64,000 nt of DNA from Aplysia californica (taxonomy: Eukaryota > Mollusca > Gastropoda > Aplysiida > Aplysiidae): positions 75,373-139,372 of the forward strand of contig NW_004798065.1 in NCBI RefSeq assembly GCF_000002075.1, read 5' to 3'. Below are positions 20,166 through 31,775 of this stretch, in pieces. Numbering within the stretch: the first letter of the stretch is position 1; the number at the start of each line of letters is the position of its first letter. Both the position numbers and the translations under genes were made by a program. The notes below the pieces were generated by a model, which saw only the letters and a program-made list of their open reading frames with translations, was not told the DNA's origin and made no database searches.

Positions 20166-23100
20166 TCAGTTTCTGTCAGCCTCTATCAAGTTCATGATAT
20201 TGCCCCAGACCTGCTTGGCCTTGACCTGTAGCCTCAGGAAGGCCGGGAGGATCCTGTTAGCGTTGTGCACGTGAGACTCCTGTAGCAGGATGGCCAGACC
20301 GGCGCAAACGTCTTCCCCCCGCTCCATGTGAGTGGCCAGAGGTACGTGACACGCCGGCTGCTCGTCCAACAGCACACACGTGAACTCGAGCACGTGATGA
20401 AGCTCTAGAGTCACGTGAGTTAGGTTCTGCGCGGCTTTCCTGATGACGTCATCTAAGGGGACGTCTTCGGTGTCGGACAACGAACATGCTGAGTCATTTG
20501 ACAGAGATGAGAACGTGCGAGACAAGGGTCGAGACGCGTTGCCAGATAAGCTGCTGCGTTTGAGGCTTCGCGTGCCCATTAGTCGTTCGTTTTCTTCGTT
20601 CCAGTAAAACAGTTTCTCTCTCCATCCAGCGGCCACTTTCTTTGCGTCTCCAATATGGAAACCTTCTCTTGCCGCGTCTTGTATTTTGGTCGCCACCAGG
20701 TCCGACATAGAGTAGAGGGCCGATACGACTTGAGGGTGACGTAAAATCCTGTGCTCCATGGCCATGGCGTACCACTTGGATGCGTTCACGTCTGCTGCCT
20801 TCTGCTCCTGAGACAACAGATTCTTCTTGAACCGCGCGTCATTGAGAACAAATCTCTCCTGGCAGGCGTTGTGTTCTTCACTTCTTCCATTGCGCAGTTC
20901 TTGGCCGCACGGCACGCAGAACCGGCAACCACACTCGCAGTGCTCAGATTTGCTAGTCCTTGTCGTCTGTCGAAACTGTCCACATTTAGGACAGTGTTTG
21001 CCTCGTAGAATTATGTCTGGGAGCTCATGGTCTTCTAATGGTCTTTTGAGCACATCAAGTGTCTGTGTGTGGAGGAAGTGCTGGTATCTTGAGGCTGCCT
21101 CGCAACTTGCTGGCCAATGCGGCAACTGAAGACAGGCCAGACAAACCTGCCACGAGCATTTGCACGTGACAAATGACAAGTGGTCGGTCTTTGATGAGGC
21201 AGACGGCTTTGAGTACAGAATGCGTTCACAGTGAGGGTTTGGACACTGCTTCGTGTATGATAAAGAGAGTAAAAAGTTGTCTGTTTTACTCCTGTTGAAA
21301 GAGCGAATGTGCTGCAGGTCGAGCAGTGTGAGCAAGGTCGCGTGCTCTATTGGAGTCACACAGGTTTTCTTCAAGCACTTGAGATAACCATCGCTTTTGT
21401 TTTTGTTGTTTTTGTTGTTGTTGTCATTTTTGCTATTATTTTTGTCACGTGTCTTTGATTTTCGCGCAACCCAGTAGTTCCAGCATTGCTCACAGAACCA
21501 ATGACTGCACAGCTGTAGAGCCAGAGGGAAGCTTCCGGCCCCTGCGCGACTGCCACTAAGGTTTGAGAGACAGATTGCACAGATTGTAGGAGAATTCGGG
21601 CCACGGCCTTCTGGCGCAGAGAGGTCTTCGACACTACTGTTGCCGTTTCTGTCGGTTGCAGTCCCAGAATCTTCCAGAAAAGGGTGCAAGTTGCTGTCAT
21701 TTAGTATCTCATTCAAGTTGGCCACGCGACTGCCATATTTATTTGGTGCCATTTTGGATTCCTTTAAATTATAATGCTGCCTGTCGTCATGTAAGGCCTC
21801 ACTTAAATCGTGCTGGAGATAGTTGAGGTCTGTTTCAGACTCCAAGATGTCTCGAAGATTCCGCAGCATTGCATTGGTATCAAACCATTCTGTGGCATGT
21901 GGAAGCTGGAAGCTCCCGTTGTTCCATTTTGTCATGGAAGCTAACATAAAGAAGCTGCAGACTGGCCGTGTTTGTGTTGAGTGTCGCGAGCCTGTGGATG
22001 AGTTTCCGCTCCTAAAATCACTGATGTCAACTGAGTCCACCGCGGTTACAACGCGCTGTATGAGCTCGCCGATGGAGGCCTCGGCGTCAGATTGCGCAAA
22101 AGATCCGAAAATATCATTTACCCCGAGTTGTGAGGTCCAGGTGGAAGATACCCACGCTCTATACTCGTCCAGGCTGTCGCCTAGCTGGCGGGTGAAAGCA
22201 AACACGAGGTATGTGGTCAGATCGGTTTTGGACATTCTCCACGAACGAAGTTTGTTGAGTAAAGCAACCCGGTGATAGACGATGCGGGATATGTTGATCA
22301 CAAACCGCCGAGGTTTGCAGGACGCCTCTCGGTAGTCTCGCCGGAACTCTGCCTTCAGCTGGTCGGGGCGAATTTTTGTGCGGTCGAGTTTCACTCTCGC
22401 GTAAAATGATTCCTTTTCGCTTAGTCTTTTCTTTTCTTCAGGGTCACTCTGTCCATAATCGTTTGCTTTCTCATCTGAGAAGACATCACCTACTTCGGGT
22501 TTACCTTCGGAAACGCTGCTTGGACTCTCGTTCTCCTCCACTTTTCCAAGCTCAGATTCAAGAGAGTTTTCCAGACTTTTGCCTGCTGTTTTCACGGACA
22601 TATTATCACTGAAAGCCGAGGAAACAGATTGGTTCATTTTGGATTCTACTTCTGGCGGTCGTAGCGTTGGCATGGTGACTAAAGCATTGTCGTCATCAAT
22701 CTTATAACCAGATTCTCCGGACACAAAACCTGCATCATCAGTGTCCACACCACCTCTGTCGTCTGCTTGTATTCCAAGCCGACGAGCATCCTCAGGGGGC
22801 CAGAAGTCTCCTAATGTTAGCCCTTTGCGCAGAGTTGCTTGCCCTTCTTCCGGGTTGTGTTTTTGATCGTTCTTCTCCCAGTGATTGGTCTCCTGATCCT
22901 GGCGCTCGGTGGTTCTTTCTAAGACGTGAACGCGCCATGTTTCTGACACAAAACTTTTGGATTGTGACTTTTGGGAGCGGATGAATTTGTTCGTTAAGAT
23001 ACGTCGTATTCGACTCTTTTTAGGAATGTGAGGAGGCTTTCGCCAAAATCTGTTGTTCAAGCCTTCGTCATCGTCGGAACTTTCATAGTTGTCTACTTCA

Positions 23101-23705
23101 TCTTCACTGTCATCACCTTTAGTAGATGGCTTGATCTTGTGTGGTTGTATTCCGGAATCAGAAAACAAACATTGAGTACGCCCTACTTGGCTTTTGAGGT
23201 ATGGTATTACTTTAAATGTTTTGGAACTGAGCTCGTTATGTGGACTAACTTTAAAGTCCCCCAAAGTCAATTTTTCCCGCCGAGTCAGGACTGCCCTGAT
23301 GTTGACTTTTGACGAATGGAAAGTTAACCCCGGATACGGTGACCACCAGCCTTTCAACACTTTGGCGAGTTTTCTCAACCGCTTACGTGCTGGAAGTGTT
23401 AACAGTTGGTCAAGTGTCCAGTGTTCCTGGTCAGCATGGTGAATGGGGAGATGAGGTGCGTTTTCATCCAACAAATGATCAGAGTGAAGAAGGTCCAGAG
23501 AGTTATAAGAGGCAGCAGCCCCAGCTTGATGGTTGGGTTCTTTTGTTGTGGAAAACTGCAAGACCCGGGGTCGGCGAACATGTTTTTGTGGCTGTAAGAG
23601 AGAGTGGCTCATTCGTCGGTACTTGTTATCCTCGAATATTTTCCTCGCCCGGCACCTCCGGAGAAATTTTTTACTGACGACGACGGGAGCACTATCATCA
23701 GCCAT
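20166..23705 (-). CDS. RING-IBR-RING (RBR) protein, single exon, catalytic Cys replaced by Ser
   Basis: 1179 codons with no intron, from ATG at 23705 to TGA at 20166. RBR proteins are E3 ubiquitin ligases that pass ubiquitin through a cysteine in the last zinc domain. RING1 is C709, C712, C733, H735, C738, C741, C777, C782, with a Lys/Asn-rich insert (about 749-771) before the last pair. IBR is C821, C826, C848, C850, C855, C858, H863, C868. Rcat is C905, C908, C923, C925, C930, C933, H945, C948. In HHARI and parkin the active cysteine lies ten residues after the second Rcat cysteine; here that residue is S918 (AGC). The first 700 residues are charged and unrecognised. The C-terminus (about 960-1179) looks helical, possibly Ariadne-like. 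The likely role is ubiquitin-related scaffolding or RING-only ligase activity. The RBR call is firm; the paralogue group is unknown. Confidence 0.93.
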   Translation of the reverse strand: MADDSAPVVVSKKFLRRCRARKIFEDNKYRRMSHSLLQPQKHVRRPRVLQFSTTKEPNHQAGAAASYNSLDLLHSDHLLDENAPHLPIHHADQEHWTLDQLLTLPARKRLRKLAKVLKGWWSPYPGLTFHSSKVNIRAVLTRREKLTLGDFKVSPHNELSSKTFKVIPYLKSQVGRTQCLFSDSGIQPHKIKPSTKGDDSEDEVDNYESSDDDEGLNNRFWRKPPHIPKKSRIRRILTNKFIRSQKSQSKSFVSETWRVHVLERTTERQDQETNHWEKNDQKHNPEEGQATLRKGLTLGDFWPPEDARRLGIQADDRGGVDTDDAGFVSGESGYKIDDDNALVTMPTLRPPEVESKMNQSVSSAFSDNMSVKTAGKSLENSLESELGKVEENESPSSVSEGKPEVGDVFSDEKANDYGQSDPEEKKRLSEKESFYARVKLDRTKIRPDQLKAEFRRDYREASCKPRRFVINISRIVYHRVALLNKLRSWRMSKTDLTTYLVFAFTRQLGDSLDEYRAWVSSTWTSQLGVNDIFGSFAQSDAEASIGELIQRVVTAVDSVDISDFRSGNSSTGSRHSTQTRPVCSFFMLASMTKWNNGSFQLPHATEWFDTNAMLRNLRDILESETDLNYLQHDLSEALHDDRQHYNLKESKMAPNKYGSRVANLNEILNDSNLHPFLEDSGTATDRNGNSSVEDLSAPEGRGPNSPTICAICLSNLSGSRAGAGSFPLALQLCSHWFCEQCWNYWVARKSKTRDKNNSKNDNNNKNNKNKSDGYLKCLKKTCVTPIEHATLLTLLDLQHIRSFNRSKTDNFLLSLSYTKQCPNPHCERILYSKPSASSKTDHLSFVTCKCSWQVCLACLQLPHWPASCEAASRYQHFLHTQTLDVLKRPLEDHELPDIILRGKHCPKCGQFRQTTRTSKSEHCECGCRFCVPCGQELRNGRSEEHNACQERFVLNDARFKKNLLSQEQKAADVNASKWYAMAMEHRILRHPQVVSALYSMSDLVATKIQDAAREGFHIGDAKKVAAGWREKLFYWNEENERLMGTRSLKRSSLSGNASRPLSRTFSSLSNDSACSLSDTEDVPLDDVIRKAAQNLTHVTLELHHVLEFTCVLLDEQPACHVPLATHMERGEDVCAGLAILLQESHVHNANRILPAFLRLQVKAKQVWGNIMNLIEADRN

Positions 23706-24442
23706 TTTGTCTCTGGTTGGATGTAAATCTTAGACAGTGGTCTTCTTTTCTGTTCCAGAGCTTTGTGGTCTTCTTTTCTCTACATATCTTGTATATTAGT
23801 TGAGCAGTGCGGTGAAGCAAGTAGGAGCGTCGAAGACCCCAAAATTCTGTTCAGCATGTCTACTGATCAGCCGTCTGCAGGGGAAAGAAAGAGGCGAAGT
23901 GTTTTAGAAAAAAAAAGCACACGTGAAAAAAAGTTCTGATCGTTTGGTCTCGTCACCAATGATAAGGACGTCAAGGTCAAGTCCATTTGGTGAAAACTTT
24001 TCGGGTCGGAAAAAAAAATGAATTAGAGCCAATTAACATGGACTGCTGTTAAGGGACACTTTTGGGGGGTGCATCTATTTTTCTGGAGGGCATCCATATC
24101 TAGTAACTTTGCACGAGAGTGCTTTCTGGTCGCTAATATGGCCACGATTGGACAGGGGGAGTTTGTCTTGACCTGTTATGACCTTTGAGTTGCCTCTTCT
24201 TAAATTAAAGAAAACCTGTCCAATTCAAAATGTTAAAAGAATGGGGGGGGGGGGGGGGGATTTACTGTGTTACATGTCAAAATAGGTAAGTGTCAGATAA
24301 ATCTTATCGCAGATGCCACAGACTAATCATGTTAATAAAAAAAACTTGGTTAAAGTACAACTTGAAGGCTCGTGTATTCGAATATAATATATTGATAGGT
24401 CATAGATACTAAGGAAAGCTAATGTTTCCTGCATTTATTGTA
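23706..24442. other. 5' flank of the RBR gene, non-coding
   Basis: No exon recognised; poly-G run at about 24243-24259. Promoter elements were not identifiable by eye. Confidence 0.45.
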
Positions 24443-24928
24443 CAGTGAGTGTCGCATTCAACGGGGTTACTTTCAACGAGAAGTCGGCTCCAACGAGGCT
24501 ATCATTAATCCCCGATTTTTACCTCTATATCTTTTTGTAAATGAACGTCAGCTTCAACGAGGTTGCAAACAGACTGAAGTCGCTTTCAACGAGGTCGCGA
24601 TAAGCAAATAAAAGCAATTAGTGGCCCCAAAAGCGAAGAATTGTTCTCCTTTCTCTCCATCTCAGGCGAAACACAAGGCCCGTCCTCCATTCTTAACACA
24701 TATTATTGCTAGATCTAGTGTGCCTCGCTCAAACACGCGCACACTGATGCTGTTTGAGATTTTTGTTATCTGGGAGGACAACTGTTTTAATTACTGGTAT
24801 TGGTACATTGTATAGTATAATAACTTGTCTCCTTTTTTTTCTTTAGCCTTTGTCACGTTCAACGAGAGGTCGGATCCATCGAGGACAACAAGCCGTCCCG
24901 GCAACCTCGTTGAATGCTACACCCACTG
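24443..24928. mobile_element. pogo/Tigger-like MITE with TA target duplication
   Basis: Ends CAGTGAGTGTCGCATTCAAC and, inverted, CAGTGGGTGTAGCATTCAAC, each flanked by TA. TTCAACGAG motifs repeat inside, resembling subterminal repeats of pogo-type elements. 486 bp, no transposase. Confidence 0.75.
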
Positions 24929-25004
24929 TAGAAGGTGCAGTCATGAAATATGCAACAAGGTGACATCTTTATAAAGAAGAGAAGTACGATGGAGAGAGGG
25001 AGGA

Positions 25005-25009
<5 letters not shown>

Positions 25010-25035
<26 letters not shown>

Positions 25036-25064
25036 AGGAGAGAGAGAGAGAGAGAGAGAAGAGA

Positions 25065-25131
<67 letters not shown>
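25010..25131. repeat. (GA)n microsatellite
   Basis: About 120 bp of (GA)n with a few AGAAGG interruptions. Confidence 0.95.
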
Positions 25132-25132
<1 letters not shown>

Positions 25133-25625
25133 TAGGGGATCAGAGAAATCTAAGGACGAACAATAATAACCAACCACTAATGTACTGACAATTTTTGGAA
25201 GATGAAACGTTTTCTAATCAACCTATGCCCACCTCAGAGCGCAATACTTTATATTTTTACTTTGCAGCCGGACAATTGGCGCTATTCCAAAAAATAATTA
25301 GCGACATACATGTAGTTGCTTTCTTCTAATTTCTCACACTGCAGATACCGGTCTCCTCGATAGAATGTTCAACAGAACGAGGGGCTAGAGGTCATAGGTC
25401 AGGCCACGAGCTATTGAGGCTCGGGTTATTAGGTCATTGCCAAGCTTGAATGCCCCAATGCTATGACGTGCCGAACTATCGATTGTCGCTGACGGCAAAC
25501 GAGGCGAGACCAGTGGACGAAGGTCATGGATTGCACCAAAGATTCTCGACTACACGATCTTTGATTGCTCTGCTGGTCTATTTCGGGAACGCGCTACGGA
25601 ATTTCCGTCCCTCAGAAGGGTTTTG

Positions 25626-25627
<2 letters not shown>

Positions 25628-25685
<58 letters not shown>

Positions 25686-25698
25686 TGTGTGTGTGTGG
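25628..25698. repeat. (GT)n microsatellite
   Basis: About 70 bp (GT)n, followed by poly-G to about 25717. Confidence 0.95.
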
Positions 25699-26263
25699 GG
25701 GGGGGGGGTGGGGGGGTAACAAACGAACTTACAGTCGAATGTGAAAGCCCCAATGCTTTCTGTTCAAGTCAATCACCTCGACACGCTCATGATAAACACC
25801 TAAGTTATGTTTAGCTATTTTGAGAAAATAAGTTGAAAAAAAAAATGATTCTTTCGAACCATTAGTTGGCTGAATGGAATTCTTGCATGCTGTTATGCTC
25901 AAGTAATTTTTTATTTGGATGATTATTTTGTCCAAGTGAACTATTAATACCTAGCTCGCTCTGCTTTTCATTTCAGAACAAAAAACTCCAAACCTGCCAA
26001 AAGTGACTTAGGCAATTATCTAATGAGTGGAACCCCCTTTACAAAATATTGAGCGGGTGGTAGTTGTTGGAGGGTGCCATTGTAGTTTCTACTCCCCCCC
26101 CCCCCCCTATCGTTTGTCGTTTCTATCTGTGTCACTTTTTCCCCAACACTTAGGACGAGCATTATTGTGTCGGTGTTCTTCTCTTTACTCAAGCAAATAA
26201 AAACAAAATATTACTACAAACAACCACATCCCACTTTCCCCTTGTGTTTTTTAATACTGTCAA

Positions 26264-26529
26264 ACCTGTTCTAACGGCTACCTGTATAAGACAATCACCT
26301 ATACAACAACCGCTTCCCATTTCCTCCCTTGCGTAATTTTATAATTTTATAATAAAACTGTGTAAGATGCCCATCTGTCTAAGACGGCTACTCTTCTCTT
26401 CAACAACGGCCAGATGATCATCCTAGACAGTTTCACCTGTATTATTGTGCCATTATCCAAGATGACCACATAAGATGACAACTTTTCTCCTTGATAATCG
26501 TTGTCCGTCTTGGACAAGTTCAACTATAA
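26264..26529. mobile_element. probable Tc1/pogo-type MITE
   Basis: The left end CTGTCAAACCTGTTCTAACG is weakly inverted at the right end (TTGGACAAGTTCAACTATA). TAAGA/TCTTA motifs repeat inside. A related left end, ACAGTCAAACCTGTTCTAAC, occurs at about 15102. Confidence 0.45.
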
Positions 26530-27121
26530 TTCAGATCACTATAGGGAGTCCTTTACAGGTAGAATAAATAACACAATAAACGTATGTATTTATTATTCAG
26601 ATATTATGTGCACTTAAGTGTATTTTCTTTCCGTTCGTTCCTACTTTTTCCCTTCGAATATACTCTAACCACAGGCTTAAGTATTTAACGATCGAAATGA
26701 CCGTCCGTGCTCAATGAGGTATTTCCAACCCTTGCAACAAAATCGAAAAAGACATTATCTAAGAGAGCTATTTTGTACATAGCGTTCAAGGTCCCATGGT
26801 GGACTTCAGTCTTAAATAATATAAACGTGTGTAGAGATTCATGTCAACATCTAGTGTCAACTAAAACAGAGTAAACTCGCCTCTTTCTGCTTTGGGCAGT
26901 TTGGTCATTAAGAGTAGAACGTGTAAATTGTAAACAAAATAGAAAACATTAATACATTTAGGTCTATTAAATTTCTTCTTCATTCACTATTTGAATAGTA
27001 TAATTTATGCAGCATTTGTATATAATATGTATGCTAGTAAAGCTAGTTGTTCAGATTTGCAAAAAAAAATTGTTCATAAAATACCCCCCCCCCCCCAAAC
27101 ACACACACGCTACCAATACTC

Positions 27122-27126
<5 letters not shown>

Positions 27127-27191
<65 letters not shown>
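27127..27191. repeat. (CT)n microsatellite
   Basis: About 65 bp (CT)n directly before a family B SINE copy. Confidence 0.95.
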
Positions 27192-27193
<2 letters not shown>

Positions 27194-27199
27194 GGGAGA

Positions 27200-27375
27200 G
27201 GGGTGGGTGGTTGGTGGGTACTCTGGTGTGGTTTGCTCTTTCTTTCCTCTCAAACATCCATCATCCTTATATCTCCTCCTTTTTGTGGTTGCTACTTTTT
27301 TGTATCCTATAATCGTTGGCACTTATATGACCTTATTGTCATGCAAGTGCCGTAAACTTTTACTAAAACTTAAAC
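27200..27375 (+). repeat. SINE-like element (family B)
   Basis: GGGTGGTTGGTGGGTACTCT head, TGGTTTGCTCTTTCTTT body, tail CTTATATGACCTTATTG and AAGTGCCGTAAAC. Flanked by (CT)n and, 20 bp beyond, (GA)n. Confidence 0.8.
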
Positions 27376-27392
27376 TTACAGAGTGAAAAGAA

Positions 27393-27393
<1 letters not shown>

Positions 27394-27477
<84 letters not shown>
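27394..27477. repeat. (GA)n microsatellite
   Basis: About 80 bp (GA)n ending in poly-G. Confidence 0.95.
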
Positions 27478-27479
<2 letters not shown>

Positions 27480-27484
<5 letters not shown>

Positions 27485-30350
27485 AGATCTATACGATATT
27501 AAGGCATGTTTGGTAATTGCTTGGTGATGGTGATTTGCTGTGAATGGCATGCATCTCATTACATATAGATCTAATATAATAGATCTATGCTTGTCCTGGT
27601 GTCCCTAAATCACCACGAGGGAGATGCTGCTGATAATGATAGGCCCTACCTACTGCATGTATCTCTCTACAATCTTCCTTTAGTTTGGCTGTCTTTCTTT
27701 GTCCAAGCACGATACGGCCTTTGTTGTGCGCCAGTGTGCATCTCTTAAATAATAAGAATACGTAAATAGATAAATAGATAAATAAATGTACATAAAGAAA
27801 GAAAGAAAGAAAGTACGGAGCGCCTGGGAACAGCGACTCTATTTTTATGGAGCACGGAAAAATTCATCCGGGGAACAGCGACTGCGCTAAACGAATATCT
27901 ACCCCATCTTGGTGGTATTGATCATGGTATCGATGCGGCCCGCCAACAGTAATATTATGTTTATAAACTGATTAAATGCTACGTTCTATCGTAAAAAAAA
28001 TTATATCAAATTCGGAACCAGAGTATCAAAATTAACAACATGACTCGCGGGTGACTCTTTTTCTTGTTGGGTTTAGAAGATCGCAAAAAAAAAAAACCCA
28101 ACGTACATTGTATTTGATCAAGTTTGTATCATGTAGTCATTTTTTTCACAAAGAGGATGGACAACTGTCAGTTTTGCCCATAGAGTGATCTCCTTATTAG
28201 TGTAAATCTACGGTTTTTACCTAATCTCGTTATAGATACCTACTGTCAGAATTGGGAGAGGCCAGCTGTGACGCAGAACCCCTTTGAAGTTTGCCACCGT
28301 GTGGGTTAAACTTTGCTTGCAAAATTTTTAAAATAGCTATCGTAAGTAAAAACTGATTTCATTTTCGGAATCAGCGTATCAAAATAAGTAACGTGTCTCG
28401 CGTTGAACCTAATTTGATGCTATAGGCCTATATCTAAACTTTAGCAAACTTTGACTTTGAATTGGCAATTTCGAATTTGAAGTCACGTATCTCAGCAAAT
28501 CAACAGCCTGGGGTGAATTCTTGGTTGGCTTCCAGAGTGCCTTTTATTTCTGAAATTTCATCTTAAGGCATGTTAACTAAATAACAAATTATGATAATTA
28601 TGTTACTTAACTTTTTTTCCCCAGCAATTAGTGAGTGATTTACTGCGGTCAGCTCTTGTTGCTTTTGTCAAAGTGACTGTTACATGTACCGATGTTGTGT
28701 CACACGAGGGCCGCTTCTAATTGGTGACTTTGAGCATCCGGCATTTAAATTCTCATGTGTTGAAGGGAACGCAAAACATGGACAATCAGCTCACAGATGG
28801 TCAAACTCTGATCTTGTTCTAGTGAGATGTGGCCGTTCTCTCCAGAACTTCCAGAAACAAGTCGTTGTCTGAGCAAAGGGTAAATGTTTTGTCTTCTGTC
28901 GGTACCCCTGAGCTAGCAGTTCTTGTGGTAGTTCCTGCTGACACTAACTATACGGGCTGGCAACCAAGGATCGAATCTGAGACAGAATTTATTATTTTCA
29001 GAGAAAGATGTTTACTTTCTACTTCGGAGTTTGGTGAGTTGTTTGTTTGTTGTTGGTTGAGTTAGTTTTTGGTGATTTGGGGGGGGGGGGGGGGGGGTGG
29101 GGGGCTTACTCCTTACTTGCCCACCTCTTAAGAGACGGACGCGAAATCGAAAGTACTACACCCAATATTTATTTATAAGGGATGTAAGCACGCACAAAAA
29201 CAACCAACAATAAAAGTTAGTGTTGGCAGTTAATGCTGCTCAAAGATTTGTTCTGTGCAATACAGAGAGTTTGCGTTTAGGTCACTTTCTTAACTCTTTC
29301 TGCGCTAGGAATTATGAGGAGCCCACATTATCCAAAGACGCAGGCTACAGAAAGACTGGCGGATCTGCGCTTGGTTCGGGAAGAGTTAAGCCTCATTAAC
29401 TTAGCAGCGAACTGCGTCCTCCGTCTGAAGTGTTCGCGTCAGAACTAAACAAAATCTCATTCAAGATAATTCCTCGGAACGAAAAGGGAAACAATTTGCC
29501 TTGAGGGAGCATATTATATTAGTATTATTGTCCCGTTGTCTGATCGGACAAACCGATTGTCTCGGCTGTTCTCCTTCGGGCCGTCTGTTGGAAGCTGCTA
29601 CTTAATGTGTTAAGATAGCTTCTTACACCAGTGGCTAATCCAGCCCAGGGGTGTATTCAGCATATGTTTATAATCCCTTTGATTATTATAGGCTAGTTCA
29701 AAGTTCATACGATAGTGACAGGGATCTCAATCGATGTCATTATTCAATTCAAGGACGAAAAAGGCCCTTGAAATTGATGAAATTACATAATATATTGTAA
29801 TCGTAATACATGTATAAGTATAAACTTCGCCTATAGACCCCAGTCCCTTCTATTAATTTCTGTATTACTCTTTTTTGATGGTCCTTGTATTTTTTTTCTT
29901 TATTGACAAATGTTTATTAAGGATACTACGTAGTTGTTTTCAGGATATCTTAGAGGTGAGACCTCAAATTCTAGTGCCCTTTTTCCAGAGCACCCAACCA
30001 AGTAGGTGTCGAACTGTGAAAACAATCCAACAACCACCATCAAATATTACCTAATGGGGATCCGACCCAAAGCTACCTACCCTGTGGCCCTGCATAATTC
30101 CACTTGAGCTTTCTGTGCGCATTTGCACTGTTGGGGGGGGGGGGGGCATGTTAGGTAACAGTATTGGAGGGTAAACGGTTTGATTTCACACAGGTAATCC
30201 ATGCAGAACAGCTCCAGATTACAGTATAGGTTTGTTTTGGAGACCCCCAAATACTCTTCCCTCCATCAGGGGGTGGGTGAGTGTGTTATTTAGTGAGTGA
30301 GTGAGTGTGTGTGAGTGTGTGCGTGTGTGCGTATTAGTGTGTGTGTGTGT

Positions 30351-30356
<6 letters not shown>
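27480..30356. other. non-coding, no gene recognised
   Basis: Contains a diverged duplication (27985-28060 against 28340-28410, sharing TTCGGAAYCAG and GTATCAAAAT) and a poly-G run at about 29080-29098. Open stretches at 28684-29065 have in-frame interruptions and no recognisable domain. Confidence 0.5.

Positions 30357-30417
<61 letters not shown>
30357..30417. repeat. (GACA)n microsatellite
   Basis: About 15 GACA units following GT-rich and GA-rich sequence. Confidence 0.95.
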
Positions 30418-30419
30418 TT

Positions 30420-31704
30420 CCTATTCGCTCAGTTGGTATAATGCCTTACTACGGAGGAAAGAACCTTTGTTTGAAACCCCACAGGATATCTCCCTTTCCA
30501 TTGTGACTGTCCTATCGGCAACAGATTTTAAATTCAAAAGCCCGCTTCGTCTCTCCCAGAAGCGTATTGAAATGGGTGTAAAAGCGCATAGCCTATCGTG
30601 ACGTGCCAAGTCCCTTATATTCTGCAACTACGGTGAAGGAGGCCAGAGAATTACTGGCCAAAAGCCCTGATCCACACCAAGAGATTTGTAAACAAAGTTC
30701 TGGTACAGCGTGGGCTTTAGTCATGCAGACATTAGGCTACATTTTGCATTTATGTGGTCTTGTTGGTCTCGTTGCCGTGCACTTTGGTCCACGTAAAGTA
30801 AAACAAATAACAAACATATACTGTGTTGAGCACACATGGGCAAGTGTGTTCACGTCCCAAGCCGGAAAAGGGAATTCTAAATGATTATCTCATCCCAGTG
30901 CAGGAGAAATTTGGGTGAATTCAGTTGTAATACTAAAGTTCTCAAATGTGAGACTATAGCTGACATAATAGCTAATTGTCATTCAAGGGCACTTCATGAC
31001 ATGGAATATATAAGATCAATTATATCTACTCCCAGCATGGCCAGAAACTATTGATTTTAATTTTGAAGACGGGAAGATTGTTTTTATTTTCTTTAATTTA
31101 TCAACTCATCTCGGGCGCATTCGTTCTTAACTGGGACAGACTGAAACTTTGTGCGGGTCTCAAATGACCAGAGAACCGTAGTTTGATTGACCTGGTGTAT
31201 TGTATAAACGATGCCGTAATAAATCTAAAAACCTAACCCACTGAGCTGCAACAACCACTACGACTGTTACTGATACACATGTACTGGCATTGCCATTGCA
31301 CGCTTTATAATCATGATGACATTGTCACCCCTGTTTTCTGATTGTCGGGTTGTTTGTTTGTTTGTTTGTTTGACAAGGTGCCATGTTTTTTAAGGCATTT
31401 TCCTTCTGGTTATTACAACTGCGAATATAATACTGTGTATTAATTTTAATATTAAAGGATAATTCAATAGCGTGTGTGGCACAAAAGAAATTAAGCCAAG
31501 CTTCGTTTTTGTGTTTGTGGGGGTTTTTTGTGGGGGGGGTGGGGGGTGGGGGGTTGTTGTTTTTAAAAAAAAGAAATTTGGAAGTTTGAGCACTCTTTAT
31601 GTAATGGATTGATGCATTATAAAGTTGAGTCCTGCACTAAGTAGGTTTACTTTTCTATCAAAATTATGAATGAGAGAGAGAGAGGGGGGGGGGAGAGAGA
31701 GAGA

Positions 31705-31775
<71 letters not shown>

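Noticed and set aside
20494-23733. Numerous frames opposite or within the RBR gene
   Set aside because: Shadows of a 1179-codon gene with intact zinc motifs; none has its own motif.
28684-29065. Possible exon with a cysteine-bearing open stretch
   Set aside because: The best-looking reading passes through several stops and there is no splice pair or recognised domain.
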